From positions 434,001 to 498,000 of the forward strand of contig NZ_SBKO01000001.1 in NCBI RefSeq assembly GCF_004122165.1: a stretch of 64,000 bases of DNA. Reading direction: 5' to 3'. A model generated the notes under the pieces. That model worked only from the letters and a program-made list of their open reading frames with translations. It had not been told where the DNA came from and did no database searches. This DNA comes from Flavobacterium amnicola (GTDB lineage Bacteria; Bacteroidota; Bacteroidia; Flavobacteriales; Flavobacteriaceae). A program made the translations under genes and the position numbers. Positions 13,543 to 22,136 of the stretch are shown here, one piece after another. Position 1 is the stretch's first letter; every line of letters begins with the position of its first letter.

Positions 13543-14226
13543 TTATATTTCAAATTTATAGCCAACACCTTTAATGGTTTTAAAAAAATCATCTCCAATT
13601 TTTTCACGTAATTTTCGAATGTGAACATCAATGGTTCTTCCTCCTACAACTACTTCATTTCCCCAAACTTTGTCCAAGATTTCTTCACGTTTGAAAACTT
13701 TTCCAGGTTTAGAAGCTAATAAATAAAACAATTCAAATTCTTTTCTGGGCAATACAATTTCTTGCCCTTCTTTAACAATCTTATATTCTTCACGATTAAT
13801 CTCAATACCGCCTACATTCAAGCTGTCTGAAGATACTTCTTCATCTTTAAATCGGCGAAGCAAAGCTTTTACTTTACTGACTAATACTTTCGGCTTAATT
13901 GGTTTGGCAATATAATCATCGGCACCAGCATCAAAACCTGCCACCTGCGAATAATCTTCGTTTCTGGCGGTTAAAAAAGTAATAATTGTGTTCGAAAGTT
14001 CTGGTACTCTTCTTATAATTTCACAAGCTTCCATCCCATCCATTTCGGGCATCATCACATCCATAATGATAAGATGTGGCAAATGCTTTTTTGCTTTTTC
14101 GACAGCTTTTTTGCCGTTTTCAGCAGTAAAAATTTGATATCCCTCCTGTGTTAGATTGTAGCCTACAATTTCTAAAATATCGACTTCATCATCTACTAAA
14201 AGTATCTTGATATCTTTCTTTTTCAT
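13543..14226 (-). CDS. PhoB/OmpR-family response regulator
   Basis: A 227-residue two-domain regulator. The receiver domain has acidic Asp12-Asp13, phospho-acceptor Asp56 in IIMDVMMPEMDG, and Lys107-Pro108. The C-terminal winged helix (about 130-227) ends with the recognition region GGRTIDVHIRKLREKIG and TIKGVGYKFE, typical of OmpR/PhoB proteins, which bind head-to-tail direct repeats spaced about 11 bases. It is divergent from the TonB receptor gene, whose upstream region has five such repeats. It is the first gene of the unit with the histidine kinase. A PhoB identity is likely but inferred. Confidence 0.85.
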   Translation of the reverse strand: MKKKDIKILLVDDEVDILEIVGYNLTQEGYQIFTAENGKKAVEKAKKHLPHLIIMDVMMPEMDGMEACEIIRRVPELSNTIITFLTARNEDYSQVAGFDAGADDYIAKPIKPKVLVSKVKALLRRFKDEEVSSDSLNVGGIEINREEYKIVKEGQEIVLPRKEFELFYLLASKPGKVFKREEILDKVWGNEVVVGGRTIDVHIRKLREKIGDDFFKTIKGVGYKFEI

Positions 14227-14300
14227 AAAAAGTGATTGTTGTTTGCCGTAAAAGTAACCAATATTTGAAAGAAAAATAAACGGGTTACAAAAATTTAACC

Positions 14301-14380
14301 TCTTAACTTTTTGGTAACATATTTAAAACTTAAATGTAACCTTGAAATAACAACAAATTTACATTAAGACCATTCCTTTG
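14301..14380 (+). promoter_or_regulatory. Putative Pho-box array and -7 box of the TonB receptor gene
   Basis: Five 7-base units at exact 11-base intervals: TCTTAAC (14301), TGGTAAC (14312), TTAAAAC (14323), ATGTAAC (14334), AAATAAC (14345). A weaker sixth unit, AATTTAC (14356), continues the phase. A -7-like box TTCCTTTG (14373-14380) begins 21 bases after AAATAAC. The array sits between the PhoB-like regulator and the receptor gene. Repeat count and phase are direct observations; PhoB binding is inference. Confidence 0.7.
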
Positions 14381-14402
14381 CACCAAATTAAACACACAAC
14401 GA

Positions 14403-17216
14403 ATGAAACTTAATTTATCTATTTTATTCCTATTATTGTCACTTTGCACTTTCGGACAAAAAGCAACTATTTCTGGAATCATTTCTGACAAAGATTTAAA
14501 CAATGAACCTTTAGCTTTTGCAAATGTCGTAATCAAAGGTACAACAAATGGTGCTACTACCGATATCGATGGAAAATTTGCCATTGAAACTACAGCAGGA
14601 ACCCATATTATCGTTTTTAGCTTTTTAGGTTACGAATCGAAAGAAATAACCGTTACAGTTGCAGAAGGCGAAAATAAAACTATCAACCAAACACTTGGTT
14701 CTGGTAGCGTAACTTTACAAGACGTTGTGGTTAAAGCCACTGCAAGTAAAGAAAAAGAAACGGCTTTATTATTAGAACAGAAGAAAGCAGTTGAAATCAA
14801 ACAAAGTATTGGCGCACAAGAAATGTCAAGAAAAGGAGTAAGTGATGTGGAAGAAGGATTAACAAAAATTACAGGAATTTCTAAAGTTGAATCACGTGGT
14901 TTATTTGTTCGTGGATTAGAAGACCGATATAATAATTTATTAATAAACGATTTAGCCGTTCCTTCTAATAATCCGTTCAAGAAAATTCTTCCTTTAGATA
15001 TTTTTCCTACAGATATTGTAAGTATTATCGAAACCTATAAAACATTCAACACAAATATTTACGGAGATTTTGCTGGAGGTACTTTTAATATTATAACGGC
15101 AAATTCAGGAAAAAGTCAAACGAAAGTTAATTTTGGAGCCGGTTATACTACAGGTAATAACTTGTCTAAATTTTTACGATCTAAAGATGCTTCTTCTACA
15201 AGTGATTTCTTCGGTTTTTCAGGAAATGAAAGAGACATTCCTAAAGTAATTGGGAAGTCAATCCCTTCGAATCATATTTTCACAAAAGAAGAAGCTATAA
15301 ACGGATTTGGTTCTGGATTTGATGTTGAAGAAGACAAATCGCCTTTAAATACTAGTTTTGGAGTAACACACACTCAAAAATTTAATATTGGTGAAAAACA
15401 AAATAGTTTCCAATATTTATTATCTGCTAATTTTGACAACAAATACCAAGTAAGAGAAGGCGTGGATCGTTTTTTTGAAACACAATTAGGTGTTTATGAC
15501 AATAACTTGTATACTACAAAATACAAATACATTACGAATTCATCGCTTTTAGGAGCCTTAAATTTCAAATCGAAACGCTTAAATGTAACGTCAAATACGT
15601 TCTTTTTAAATTCGACTGAAAACACTATACAAGATCAATTAGGATTTGTAAATACGCAATCTACTCAAACCGATACTTTTATTCGATTAAACGAATTGCA
15701 ACAAACCAAGTATTTAAATACACAACTTTTCGCTAAATACAAACTGACTAGCAACGAAAGACATAATGTAAAAGCAGGTGTTTCCTATACCAAAACCAAT
15801 ATGGAATTACCCGATAGAAAATCGTTTAGAGGTTCAAAAATAGACGAAGAGAAAACCGCTATTAGTTATGGAGGAAACAGTATTTCTAGACAATACTATG
15901 ACTATGACGGAAAATACCATATTTCTGGTTTAGCAGAATACAGCTGGAATTTTGGCAAAAAAGAAATTGAGGAATCAAACAAATTAACGGTTGGATATAA
16001 TGGTTATATCAACAAAATGAATTCTAAATTCAGATTTGTTATCTCACAACCAGTAAGTGGCGCAACTGCAACTGATGGTGTTTTCAATACCAATACTCCC
16101 GATTCGCAATTATTGTCGGAAATACAAAATGGTAATGTTACCTATAAAGATGGTTCAACATCGAGTTATAAATCTAAATTGTTTGAGTTTGTAAATGCTG
16201 GATATTTAGATATTGCTTTAAAATTTGGCTCAAAAATAGACCTTAATGCTGGGGTGAGAACCGAGCAAACAACAAAGGAAATTAAATACCGTCCAACTGG
16301 AAGTTTCGACGATCCATACACTGTGGTTACAACTGAAAAATTAGATTTTTTACCTTCTATCAATGGTAAATACAAATTAACTGAAAATTCAAACATCCGT
16401 TTAGCGGCTTCTAAAACAATTACAAGGCCCGTTACTATGGAAGCATTCCCATCCGAATTCGTAAATCCCGACGGAACTTTAGAACAAGGAAACATAAAAG
16501 TTGAAAACAGTGATAATTATAATGTAGATTTAAAATATGAATTGTTTCCAACCAACAAAGAGTTAGTATCGGTAACTGCTTTTTCTAAAATAATCCAAAA
16601 CCCAATCGAAAGATTATTTACGCAATCTGCTGGAAGTGGAGGCCAAATCATTACCTACGACAACTCTAAAAAAGCGGTTTTGTACGGTGCAGAATTAGAA
16701 GCCATTTTCCAATTGGAAAAAATTTCAAACGTACTTAAAAACTTTTCACTTGGAAGTAATGTTTCTTACTTAGATTCTAAAGTAGACATTTACCTAACAA
16801 AGGATAAGAAAACAAGTATTGAAACGATTGCAAACGACCCAAATCCATCTAGAAAACTGCAAGGCGCTTCTTCTTGGATCATCAATACCGACTTAAAATA
16901 CGAGTCAGAGTTTAGCAAAAACTGGAAAAACACGATGACATTGGTGTACAACCGATACAGCAAAAGAATCTATGCCGTAGGTACTAATAAATTAGACCAC
17001 TACTACGAAATGCCATTTGACAAATTAGACTTTGTTTGGGGCAATAAATTAGGAGAAAAATGGGAAGTGAAATTTTCAGTTGACAATATCCTAAACCCGA
17101 AATACAAAATCGAAATGGGCGATAAAAGTCGTGTGAAAATTAACGAAAGTGATTTAACGATTAAAGACTATAAAAAAGGAGTAGGTTTTTCTTTCAACTT
17201 AGCCTATACTTTCTAA
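14403..17216 (+). CDS. TonB-dependent receptor with carboxypeptidase-like N-terminal domain
   Basis: A 937-residue outer-membrane receptor. It has a signal peptide (about 1-18, LLLSLCTFGQ), a CarboxypepD_reg-like beta domain (about 20-105, with the GTTNGATTDIDGKF turn), a plug domain (about 135-230, including RGLEDRYNNLLIND) and a long beta barrel ending in LAYTF, a terminal Phe as usual for barrels. It imports a ligand too large or scarce for porins, using TonB energy. The ligand is unknown. It lies divergent from the PhoB-like regulator behind a repeat array, and a surface-type lipoprotein follows. I infer phosphate-linked uptake. A terminator at 17234 separates it from that lipoprotein. 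Confidence 0.88.
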   Translation: MKLNLSILFLLLSLCTFGQKATISGIISDKDLNNEPLAFANVVIKGTTNGATTDIDGKFAIETTAGTHIIVFSFLGYESKEITVTVAEGENKTINQTLGSGSVTLQDVVVKATASKEKETALLLEQKKAVEIKQSIGAQEMSRKGVSDVEEGLTKITGISKVESRGLFVRGLEDRYNNLLINDLAVPSNNPFKKILPLDIFPTDIVSIIETYKTFNTNIYGDFAGGTFNIITANSGKSQTKVNFGAGYTTGNNLSKFLRSKDASSTSDFFGFSGNERDIPKVIGKSIPSNHIFTKEEAINGFGSGFDVEEDKSPLNTSFGVTHTQKFNIGEKQNSFQYLLSANFDNKYQVREGVDRFFETQLGVYDNNLYTTKYKYITNSSLLGALNFKSKRLNVTSNTFFLNSTENTIQDQLGFVNTQSTQTDTFIRLNELQQTKYLNTQLFAKYKLTSNERHNVKAGVSYTKTNMELPDRKSFRGSKIDEEKTAISYGGNSISRQYYDYDGKYHISGLAEYSWNFGKKEIEESNKLTVGYNGYINKMNSKFRFVISQPVSGATATDGVFNTNTPDSQLLSEIQNGNVTYKDGSTSSYKSKLFEFVNAGYLDIALKFGSKIDLNAGVRTEQTTKEIKYRPTGSFDDPYTVVTTEKLDFLPSINGKYKLTENSNIRLAASKTITRPVTMEAFPSEFVNPDGTLEQGNIKVENSDNYNVDLKYELFPTNKELVSVTAFSKIIQNPIERLFTQSAGSGGQIITYDNSKKAVLYGAELEAIFQLEKISNVLKNFSLGSNVSYLDSKVDIYLTKDKKTSIETIANDPNPSRKLQGASSWIINTDLKYESEFSKNWKNTMTLVYNRYSKRIYAVGTNKLDHYYEMPFDKLDFVWGNKLGEKWEVKFSVDNILNPKYKIEMGDKSRVKINESDLTIKDYKKGVGFSFNLAYTF

Positions 17217-17233
17217 AGGTTCAAAATCATAAC

Positions 17234-17266
17234 AAAAAAAGCACTCTAGCCAGAGTGCTTTTTTTT
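17234..17266 (+). terminator. Intrinsic terminator of the TonB receptor gene
   Basis: Perfect stem GCACTCT-AGCC-AGAGTGC extended by A/T pairing and followed by eight T residues. Confidence 0.9.
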
Positions 17267-17298
17267 GTTAACATTAAATTTACTTTTTTTAAGGATTA

Positions 17299-17356
17299 TA
17301 ATAACGTTTATATAATTTTTAGATAACACCTTTTAGCAGACAAAAAAATAGTTTTG
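17299..17356 (+). promoter_or_regulatory. Putative Pho-box array and -7 box of the beta-helix lipoprotein gene
   Basis: TAATAAC (17299), ATATAAT (17310) and AGATAAC (17321) are spaced exactly 11 bases apart. The -7 box TAGTTTTG (17349-17356) begins 21 bases after the last unit, the same spacing as before the TonB receptor and PlcP-like genes. This gives the lipoprotein gene its own promoter, after the receptor terminator, that is likely controlled in the same way. Confidence 0.6.
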
Positions 17357-17383
17357 TGTATCAAAAATATAAACAACAATACT

Positions 17384-18601
17384 ATGAAAAAGTTTGCTTT
17401 AGGTTTAGCAATTTTAGCATCAATATTCACTGGATGCTCTAGCGATGACGAAGAAACATCAACTCCAATAATTAAAGTTCCAGCTTCTGGAGAAATTACT
17501 GGCGATTTTACAGCAAATAAAACATTTGCATACGGAAACTATACTTTAAAAGGAATGGTTAAAATTCCAAATGGAGTAACTGTTACTTTTGAAGCAGGTT
17601 CAACAATTACTTGTGACAATGCCACTGGAGAAAACGGATTAATCGTTTTAAATGGAGGTAAATTAATCGCTGTTGGAACTGCTGATGCTCCAATTGTATT
17701 TACAGAAAAATCTAAAACTGCGGGTTCTTGGGCAGGTATTATCATGTATGGTGATGCTCCTATTGTGAATTCTGCTGTAAACCCTGCACCACAAACTTCC
17801 ACTTCAGAAGATGGTTTATCATTAGTATATGGTGGGTCTAATGCTGGTCATAATGGTGGTACTTTAAAATATGTTCGTGTAGAATATGCAGGACAAGTAA
17901 TTACTACTAATAACAAAGAACATAATGGCTTTTCATTTTATTCTGTAGGATCAGGAACCGTTTTAGAAAACTTAGTTTCTTACATGGGTAATGATGACGG
18001 TTTCGAATTTTATGGAGGAACAGTAAGTGGTAAAAACTTAGTTTCTTACGGAAATAAAGACGATGCTTTCGACTGGCAAGATGGATGGAGAGGTCAATTA
18101 AACACTAACTGGTATGCTTACCAAGTAGGTACTGCAAACTATGGTATAGAAGCAGAAGCTAAAGGAGTAAACAATGCTTTTTGGCCAGTGGTAACTAACA
18201 TCACATTAAAAAGAGCGGCAGGAACCGTTACTGAAGCACAAAGTGAAATTCAATTAGACGCTATCCAATTCAAAAAAGAAGGAAATGGGGATTTTAGCAA
18301 CATTGTGATCGATGGTTACAAAAACCAAACGTCACCTTCTTCAAGAAATGGTGGTGCCGTACAAGTTTTAGATTTAAACACCTACAATAACCAAATTGCA
18401 GGAGGTAAAATCAAATTGAACAATGTGAAAATTTCAAACACTGATAATACTTTTATATCAGGAGCAGGAACTTTTACATTACAAGCATCTAGTTTTAATC
18501 CAAACTCCAATTGGTCAACATCAGCATCAAGCACTGGAACTTCATTAAGTGCAGGTCCATGGGCTACTGTAAACGGAGTAAATTTATTAAGCAATTTGTA
18601 G
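17384..18601 (+). CDS. Surface-type lipoprotein with predicted beta-helix repeats
   Basis: A 405-residue lipoprotein. The lipobox (ASIFTGC) is followed by SSDDEE, which resembles the lipoprotein export signal (SDDFE-like) that sends Flavobacterium lipoproteins to the cell surface. The mature protein has an early KTFAYGNYTLKGMVKIPNG segment and rows of GGT/GS-rich strands (VLENLVSYMGNDDGFEFYGG, KNLVSYGNKDDAFDW) typical of right-handed parallel beta-helices. The family is common in Bacteroidota and often sits beside TonB receptors. I start it at ATG 17384; the in-frame TTG at 17354 lies inside the -7 box. Its ligand is unknown; a role as surface partner of the receptor is inferred. Confidence 0.75.
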   Translation: MKKFALGLAILASIFTGCSSDDEETSTPIIKVPASGEITGDFTANKTFAYGNYTLKGMVKIPNGVTVTFEAGSTITCDNATGENGLIVLNGGKLIAVGTADAPIVFTEKSKTAGSWAGIIMYGDAPIVNSAVNPAPQTSTSEDGLSLVYGGSNAGHNGGTLKYVRVEYAGQVITTNNKEHNGFSFYSVGSGTVLENLVSYMGNDDGFEFYGGTVSGKNLVSYGNKDDAFDWQDGWRGQLNTNWYAYQVGTANYGIEAEAKGVNNAFWPVVTNITLKRAAGTVTEAQSEIQLDAIQFKKEGNGDFSNIVIDGYKNQTSPSSRNGGAVQVLDLNTYNNQIAGGKIKLNNVKISNTDNTFISGAGTFTLQASSFNPNSNWSTSASSTGTSLSAGPWATVNGVNLLSNL

Positions 18602-18623
18602 TTACGTTATATCCTAAATTGTT

Positions 18624-18659
18624 AAAAAGCCAGAAAAATCATTTTCTGGCTTTTTTTTT
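18624..18659 (+). terminator. Intrinsic terminator of the beta-helix lipoprotein gene
   Basis: Stem GCCAGAAAA / TTTTCTGGC within A-rich and T-rich arms, followed by nine T residues. Confidence 0.9.
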
Positions 18660-18708
18660 GGTACGGTATTTGAAATATTTTTATAACTTTACACTATTAT
18701 AGAAATCA

Positions 18709-19044
18709 ATGAAGAAAAATTACTTTTATATCACATCACTGTTCTTTTTATTTTCTTTGAGCGTTAGTGCTCAGGAGGGTAAGGATAGTGCATTGGCTTC
18801 TAAACAAGAACAACCTTTTGAAATGAATGTATATCCGAATCCTGTTGCCAACGGAAAGATATATATTAGTTCCAAAACCTCTACCCCAAAAGATATTGAA
18901 ATTTATGATGTACTAGGGAAACGAGTAATGCAAACAACTTTGTCTACAAAGGAATTAAACATTGCCGCCTTAAATCCTGGTGTTTACATCATAAAAATCA
19001 AAGATGGCGAGCAACGCGCTACTAGAAAATTGATTGTAAAGTAG
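18709..19044 (+). CDS. Minimal T9SS protein: signal peptide plus sorting domain only
   Basis: A 111-residue protein made of a signal peptide (about 1-21, cleavage after VSAQ), a linker of about 17 polar residues and a complete type A T9SS C-terminal sorting domain (about 40-111). The domain shows NVYPNPV, EIYDVLGKRV, ALNPGVYIIKI and the terminal RKLIVK. There is no passenger domain. T9SS sorting domains guide cargo through the type IX translocon and are normally cleaved off. This gene may be a remnant, a very small cargo or a decoy. It is flanked by other T9SS cargo genes. Confidence 0.88.
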   Translation: MKKNYFYITSLFFLFSLSVSAQEGKDSALASKQEQPFEMNVYPNPVANGKIYISSKTSTPKDIEIYDVLGKRVMQTTLSTKELNIAALNPGVYIIKIKDGEQRATRKLIVK

Positions 19045-19117
19045 TTAAGACTTTACACTCCTAATTTTATTTACAATAATTTCACATTGTTTTTTTCTTA
19101 CAAATGAAATTACTTAT

Positions 19118-19125
19118 TATCTTTG
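19118..19125 (+). promoter_or_regulatory. -7 promoter element of the 19152 gene
   Basis: TATCTTTG matches TAnnTTTG exactly, 26 bases before the ATG at 19152. It lies inside an artificial N-terminal extension that would begin at 19104, which supports the later start. Confidence 0.6.
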
Positions 19126-19151
19126 TAGTCCAATTTTTAAACAAAATTCAA

Positions 19152-20909
19152 ATGAAAAAAATTTACTTATTAGTATTAACATTAATAGGAGTATATGTTG
19201 CGCAAGCACAAACAGTGTACTCTGAGAATATGGGAGTACCTACAGCAAACACCACTGTAGCCAATTATATCACTGGATCAGCCCCAGCGACATTCCAAAA
19301 TGGCTCTCCGATTGTCTATTCTGGAACTTCTGGCGCAACAAGTATGAGAGTTACAGCACCTTCAACTGGATATACTGGTTCTTCTGGGGGTGGAAATGTA
19401 TTCCTATCTCAAACAGGAAATGTTGGTCACTTTTTTAGAATTGATGGAATTAATACATCAGCTTATTTGACGTCTGGTCTTCAAATGTCTTTTGGATATA
19501 TAACTTCTGTAACTACAAGTCAATTAATACTTGAAAAAAGTACAGATGGCACAAACTGGACACCTATAACTTTCACAAACAATACCAACACTTCTTGGAA
19601 CTTGGTAAATGTTGACCCTGGACAAATTCCTTCTTCAACAACACTTTCTTTACGTTTTACGCATCCTTCAACTGTTGCAGTTCCGAATACAACGCAATTT
19701 AGAATTGATGACATTGTCGTTAAAAACGTGTCTGCAAGTTGTGTTTTAGTTCCTGGTGCTCCAACAACAGCATGTGCAGCAACAACATTAGGAATTGACA
19801 CTTATACAATCACTATACCTTACACAGGTGGTGGGACTGCTGCTTACACAGTTACCCCAACTACCGGAGTGGTAGGTGGAGACAACCCTAGCACAGTAGC
19901 TGCAGGAAACATAACAATTACAGGTACTAACGAAGGAGTAAACAATTCAATAACCATTACAGGTGGAACTTGCAGCTTTACTATTCCTGTAATCGCTCCA
20001 ACAGGAGGTTGCAAACCAATTAATACTTTACCATACTACGAATCATTTAATTATACTGTAGGTAACGTTTTAACAAATGAGCAAAAATGGACAATCCTAA
20101 ATTCAGGTGATGATATTCTTCTAGCTACAGGAAATCTTACTTACCCTGGTGTAACTCCAGTTGGAAATTCAGTAACTTGGTCAGGTGCTGGTGCAGAAGC
20201 AAGAACACCATTTACAAGTACCACTTCTGGAACCATCTATTCTTCGAATTTGGTTTCGATTACAGATTTATCTAATGTTACAGTTGATTTAACTCCAACT
20301 TATTTTGCATTATTCACAGACAACACTGGTGCTTCCACTAATGCAAGAATTTGGTTACGAAATAACGCAGGTCAATACCAATTTGGATTAAGTACAGATT
20401 CAACTTCAGCAAATGTGACTTGGTCTTCAAATCTTTACAATTCCGGAACTGTTCAGTATTTAGTTTTGGGTTATGATTTTGGAACAAATACATTGGCATT
20501 ATATGAAAACCAAGCAACACCTGCTGCTCCTAATGTTTCCGTAACACCTGGCGCTGCCTTTACTAATTTAGGTGGATTTATGTTACGTCAAGATCTTGCT
20601 GCATCAACACCAACCATCGTGTTTGACGAATTAAGAATAAGTACAACATTACCTTCACTTTCAAGAAACGATTTTAACGCTATCGCTGGTTTAAGAGTTT
20701 ACCCTAACCCTGCCAACACGGTTTTAAACATTACTTCTGATAGTTTTGCTACTAAAAATGTAGAAATCTTCAATGTTATGGGCGCTAAAGTTTTAGCAAC
20801 TCAAGTAACAAATGCTCCTGTAAATGTAGCTGGTTTAACCGCTGGTATTTACATGGTAAAAGTTACCGAAGACGGTAAAACCACTACTCGCAAATTAGTG
20901 ATTGAGTAA
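19152..20909 (+). CDS. T9SS type A sorting domain-containing secreted protein
   Basis: A 585-residue secreted protein. The signal peptide (about 1-20, GVYVAQAQ) is followed by a jelly-roll-like module (about 20-190), a Thr/Gly-rich beta region, a second module of LamG or similar type (about 300-500) starting at NTLPYYESFNYTVG, and a type A T9SS sorting domain at the end. That domain has RVYPNPANTVLNITS, VEIFNVMGAKV, GLTAGIYMVKV and TTRKLVIE. The modules look like adhesion or carbohydrate-binding folds, but no catalytic motif is seen. Start ATG 19152 is chosen because the -7 box lies just upstream. Confidence 0.85.
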   Translation: MKKIYLLVLTLIGVYVAQAQTVYSENMGVPTANTTVANYITGSAPATFQNGSPIVYSGTSGATSMRVTAPSTGYTGSSGGGNVFLSQTGNVGHFFRIDGINTSAYLTSGLQMSFGYITSVTTSQLILEKSTDGTNWTPITFTNNTNTSWNLVNVDPGQIPSSTTLSLRFTHPSTVAVPNTTQFRIDDIVVKNVSASCVLVPGAPTTACAATTLGIDTYTITIPYTGGGTAAYTVTPTTGVVGGDNPSTVAAGNITITGTNEGVNNSITITGGTCSFTIPVIAPTGGCKPINTLPYYESFNYTVGNVLTNEQKWTILNSGDDILLATGNLTYPGVTPVGNSVTWSGAGAEARTPFTSTTSGTIYSSNLVSITDLSNVTVDLTPTYFALFTDNTGASTNARIWLRNNAGQYQFGLSTDSTSANVTWSSNLYNSGTVQYLVLGYDFGTNTLALYENQATPAAPNVSVTPGAAFTNLGGFMLRQDLAASTPTIVFDELRISTTLPSLSRNDFNAIAGLRVYPNPANTVLNITSDSFATKNVEIFNVMGAKVLATQVTNAPVNVAGLTAGIYMVKVTEDGKTTTRKLVIE

Positions 20910-20929
20910 TCTTCTCTAATAAAAATAGT

Positions 20930-20963
20930 AAAGCCCTAACTAAATACAGTTAGGGCTTTTTAT
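20930..20963 (+). terminator. Intrinsic terminator
   Basis: Stem AAAGCCCTAACT / AGTTAGGGCTTT with a 6-base loop and T-run, ending the gene at 19152-20909. Confidence 0.9.
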
Positions 20964-21025
20964 TTTAAAGAGCATTTGAACAGACAAACAACACGCTTTA
21001 TCGAAATTTACCACAAGTTTAACGA

Positions 21026-21052
21026 TTGCAAAAAAGAAACATCCTAATTTTG
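21026..21052 (+). promoter_or_regulatory. Promoter of the 21082 gene
   Basis: TAATTTTG (21045-21052) fits the -7 consensus and TTG (21026-21028) lies 16 bases upstream as a -33 element. Confidence 0.55.
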
Positions 21053-21081
21053 TTTTACGAAACAATTTAACACAAATACGT

Positions 21082-21903
21082 ATGAAAAAACTCTACACAC
21101 TATTAGTATGTCTTTTATTTTTAAATTTCACCAAAGCACAAGGAACCATAGCGGGTTGGAATTTTAATTCAAGTAATACAAACGCTACTACAGGAACAGG
21201 AACACTAAGTTTTATTGGCGGGACTGGATCTGTAGTTTACATCAACAACAGTGGAACTCAAGCGCTTGGTTTTGCCGATTTCCCTGCCTTAACTGTTGGC
21301 TCTGGAACTGCTGGTATCCGATTTGCCACAAGTACAGTTGGATATGCAGGAATTAGCATTAGCTTTGACACTTACGGACACAACCAATCTTCAAGATGGC
21401 AACAGTATGAGTATACTACCAACGGATCAACATGGAACGTTTTAAGTAATAACAATGGAGGACTTTCTTCTTCATTTACCACAACTACTTTAAACTTTCC
21501 GGCAAGTTGCGACAACAATCCAAATTTCGCCTTCAGAATCGTTTCTATTTTTAACCCAAGCGGTGGAACACAATACGAACAAGTTCAGGGTGGAGGATAT
21601 AATGGAAGCAACGGTAAATGGTATTTTGACAATGTAGGCATTGCGTTCGCCACTTTAAAAAGAACTGAAAACAACATTTCCAATTTGAAAGTGTATCCGA
21701 ATCCAGCAACTACAGTTGTAAATATTACTTCAGATGGTTACGCGCTTCAAACTGTCGAAATATTTAATGTGTTGGGCAAGAAGGTTGCCACAACCAAAGT
21801 AAACCACGATCAAATAAACGTATCTAGTCTTCCTAAAGGCGTTTATATGCTAAAAATTTCAGAAGAAGGTAAAACAGCCACTCGTAAAATAGTGATTGAA
21901 TAA
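21082..21903 (+). CDS. T9SS type A sorting domain-containing secreted protein
   Basis: A 273-residue secreted protein with a signal peptide (about 1-19, FLNFTKAQG) and a single beta-sandwich-like module (about 20-195) with GIRFATSTVGYAGISISFDT and YEYTTNGSTWNVL. A type A T9SS sorting domain follows (about 203-273: LKVYPNPATTVVNITSDG, VEIFNVLGKKV, LPKGVYMLKIS, TRKIVIE). The sorting domain is very similar to that of the preceding gene. No enzyme motif is seen. It has its own promoter and terminator. Confidence 0.86.
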   Translation: MKKLYTLLVCLLFLNFTKAQGTIAGWNFNSSNTNATTGTGTLSFIGGTGSVVYINNSGTQALGFADFPALTVGSGTAGIRFATSTVGYAGISISFDTYGHNQSSRWQQYEYTTNGSTWNVLSNNNGGLSSSFTTTTLNFPASCDNNPNFAFRIVSIFNPSGGTQYEQVQGGGYNGSNGKWYFDNVGIAFATLKRTENNISNLKVYPNPATTVVNITSDGYALQTVEIFNVLGKKVATTKVNHDQINVSSLPKGVYMLKISEEGKTATRKIVIE

Positions 21904-21925
21904 CTAATTGAAACCATATTTTATC

Positions 21926-21960
21926 AAAATCCCGTCACTTTAAAAGGACGGGATTTTTAT
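21926..21960 (+). terminator. Intrinsic terminator
   Basis: Stem AAAATCCCGTC / GACGGGATTTT with a 10-base loop and T-rich tail, after the 21082-21903 gene. Confidence 0.85.
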
Positions 21961-22092
21961 TTTAGTTCATTTTACTAGCCAAATATCACCTATTTTAGTG
22001 AGTTTTCTCTAACCGCAAAAACAGCAAAACAGGCTTTCAACGAAAATAATTCTATCTCATCGAAAATATTATTTTAACTCACAATCCCACTA

Positions 22093-22100
22093 TACATTTG
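22093..22100 (+). promoter_or_regulatory. -7 promoter element of the 22137 gene
   Basis: TACATTTG fits TAnnTTTG, 36 bases before the ATG. Confidence 0.5.
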
Positions 22101-22136
22101 TCCTGTTAATAAATGATAAACAAACAACAATAAGAT

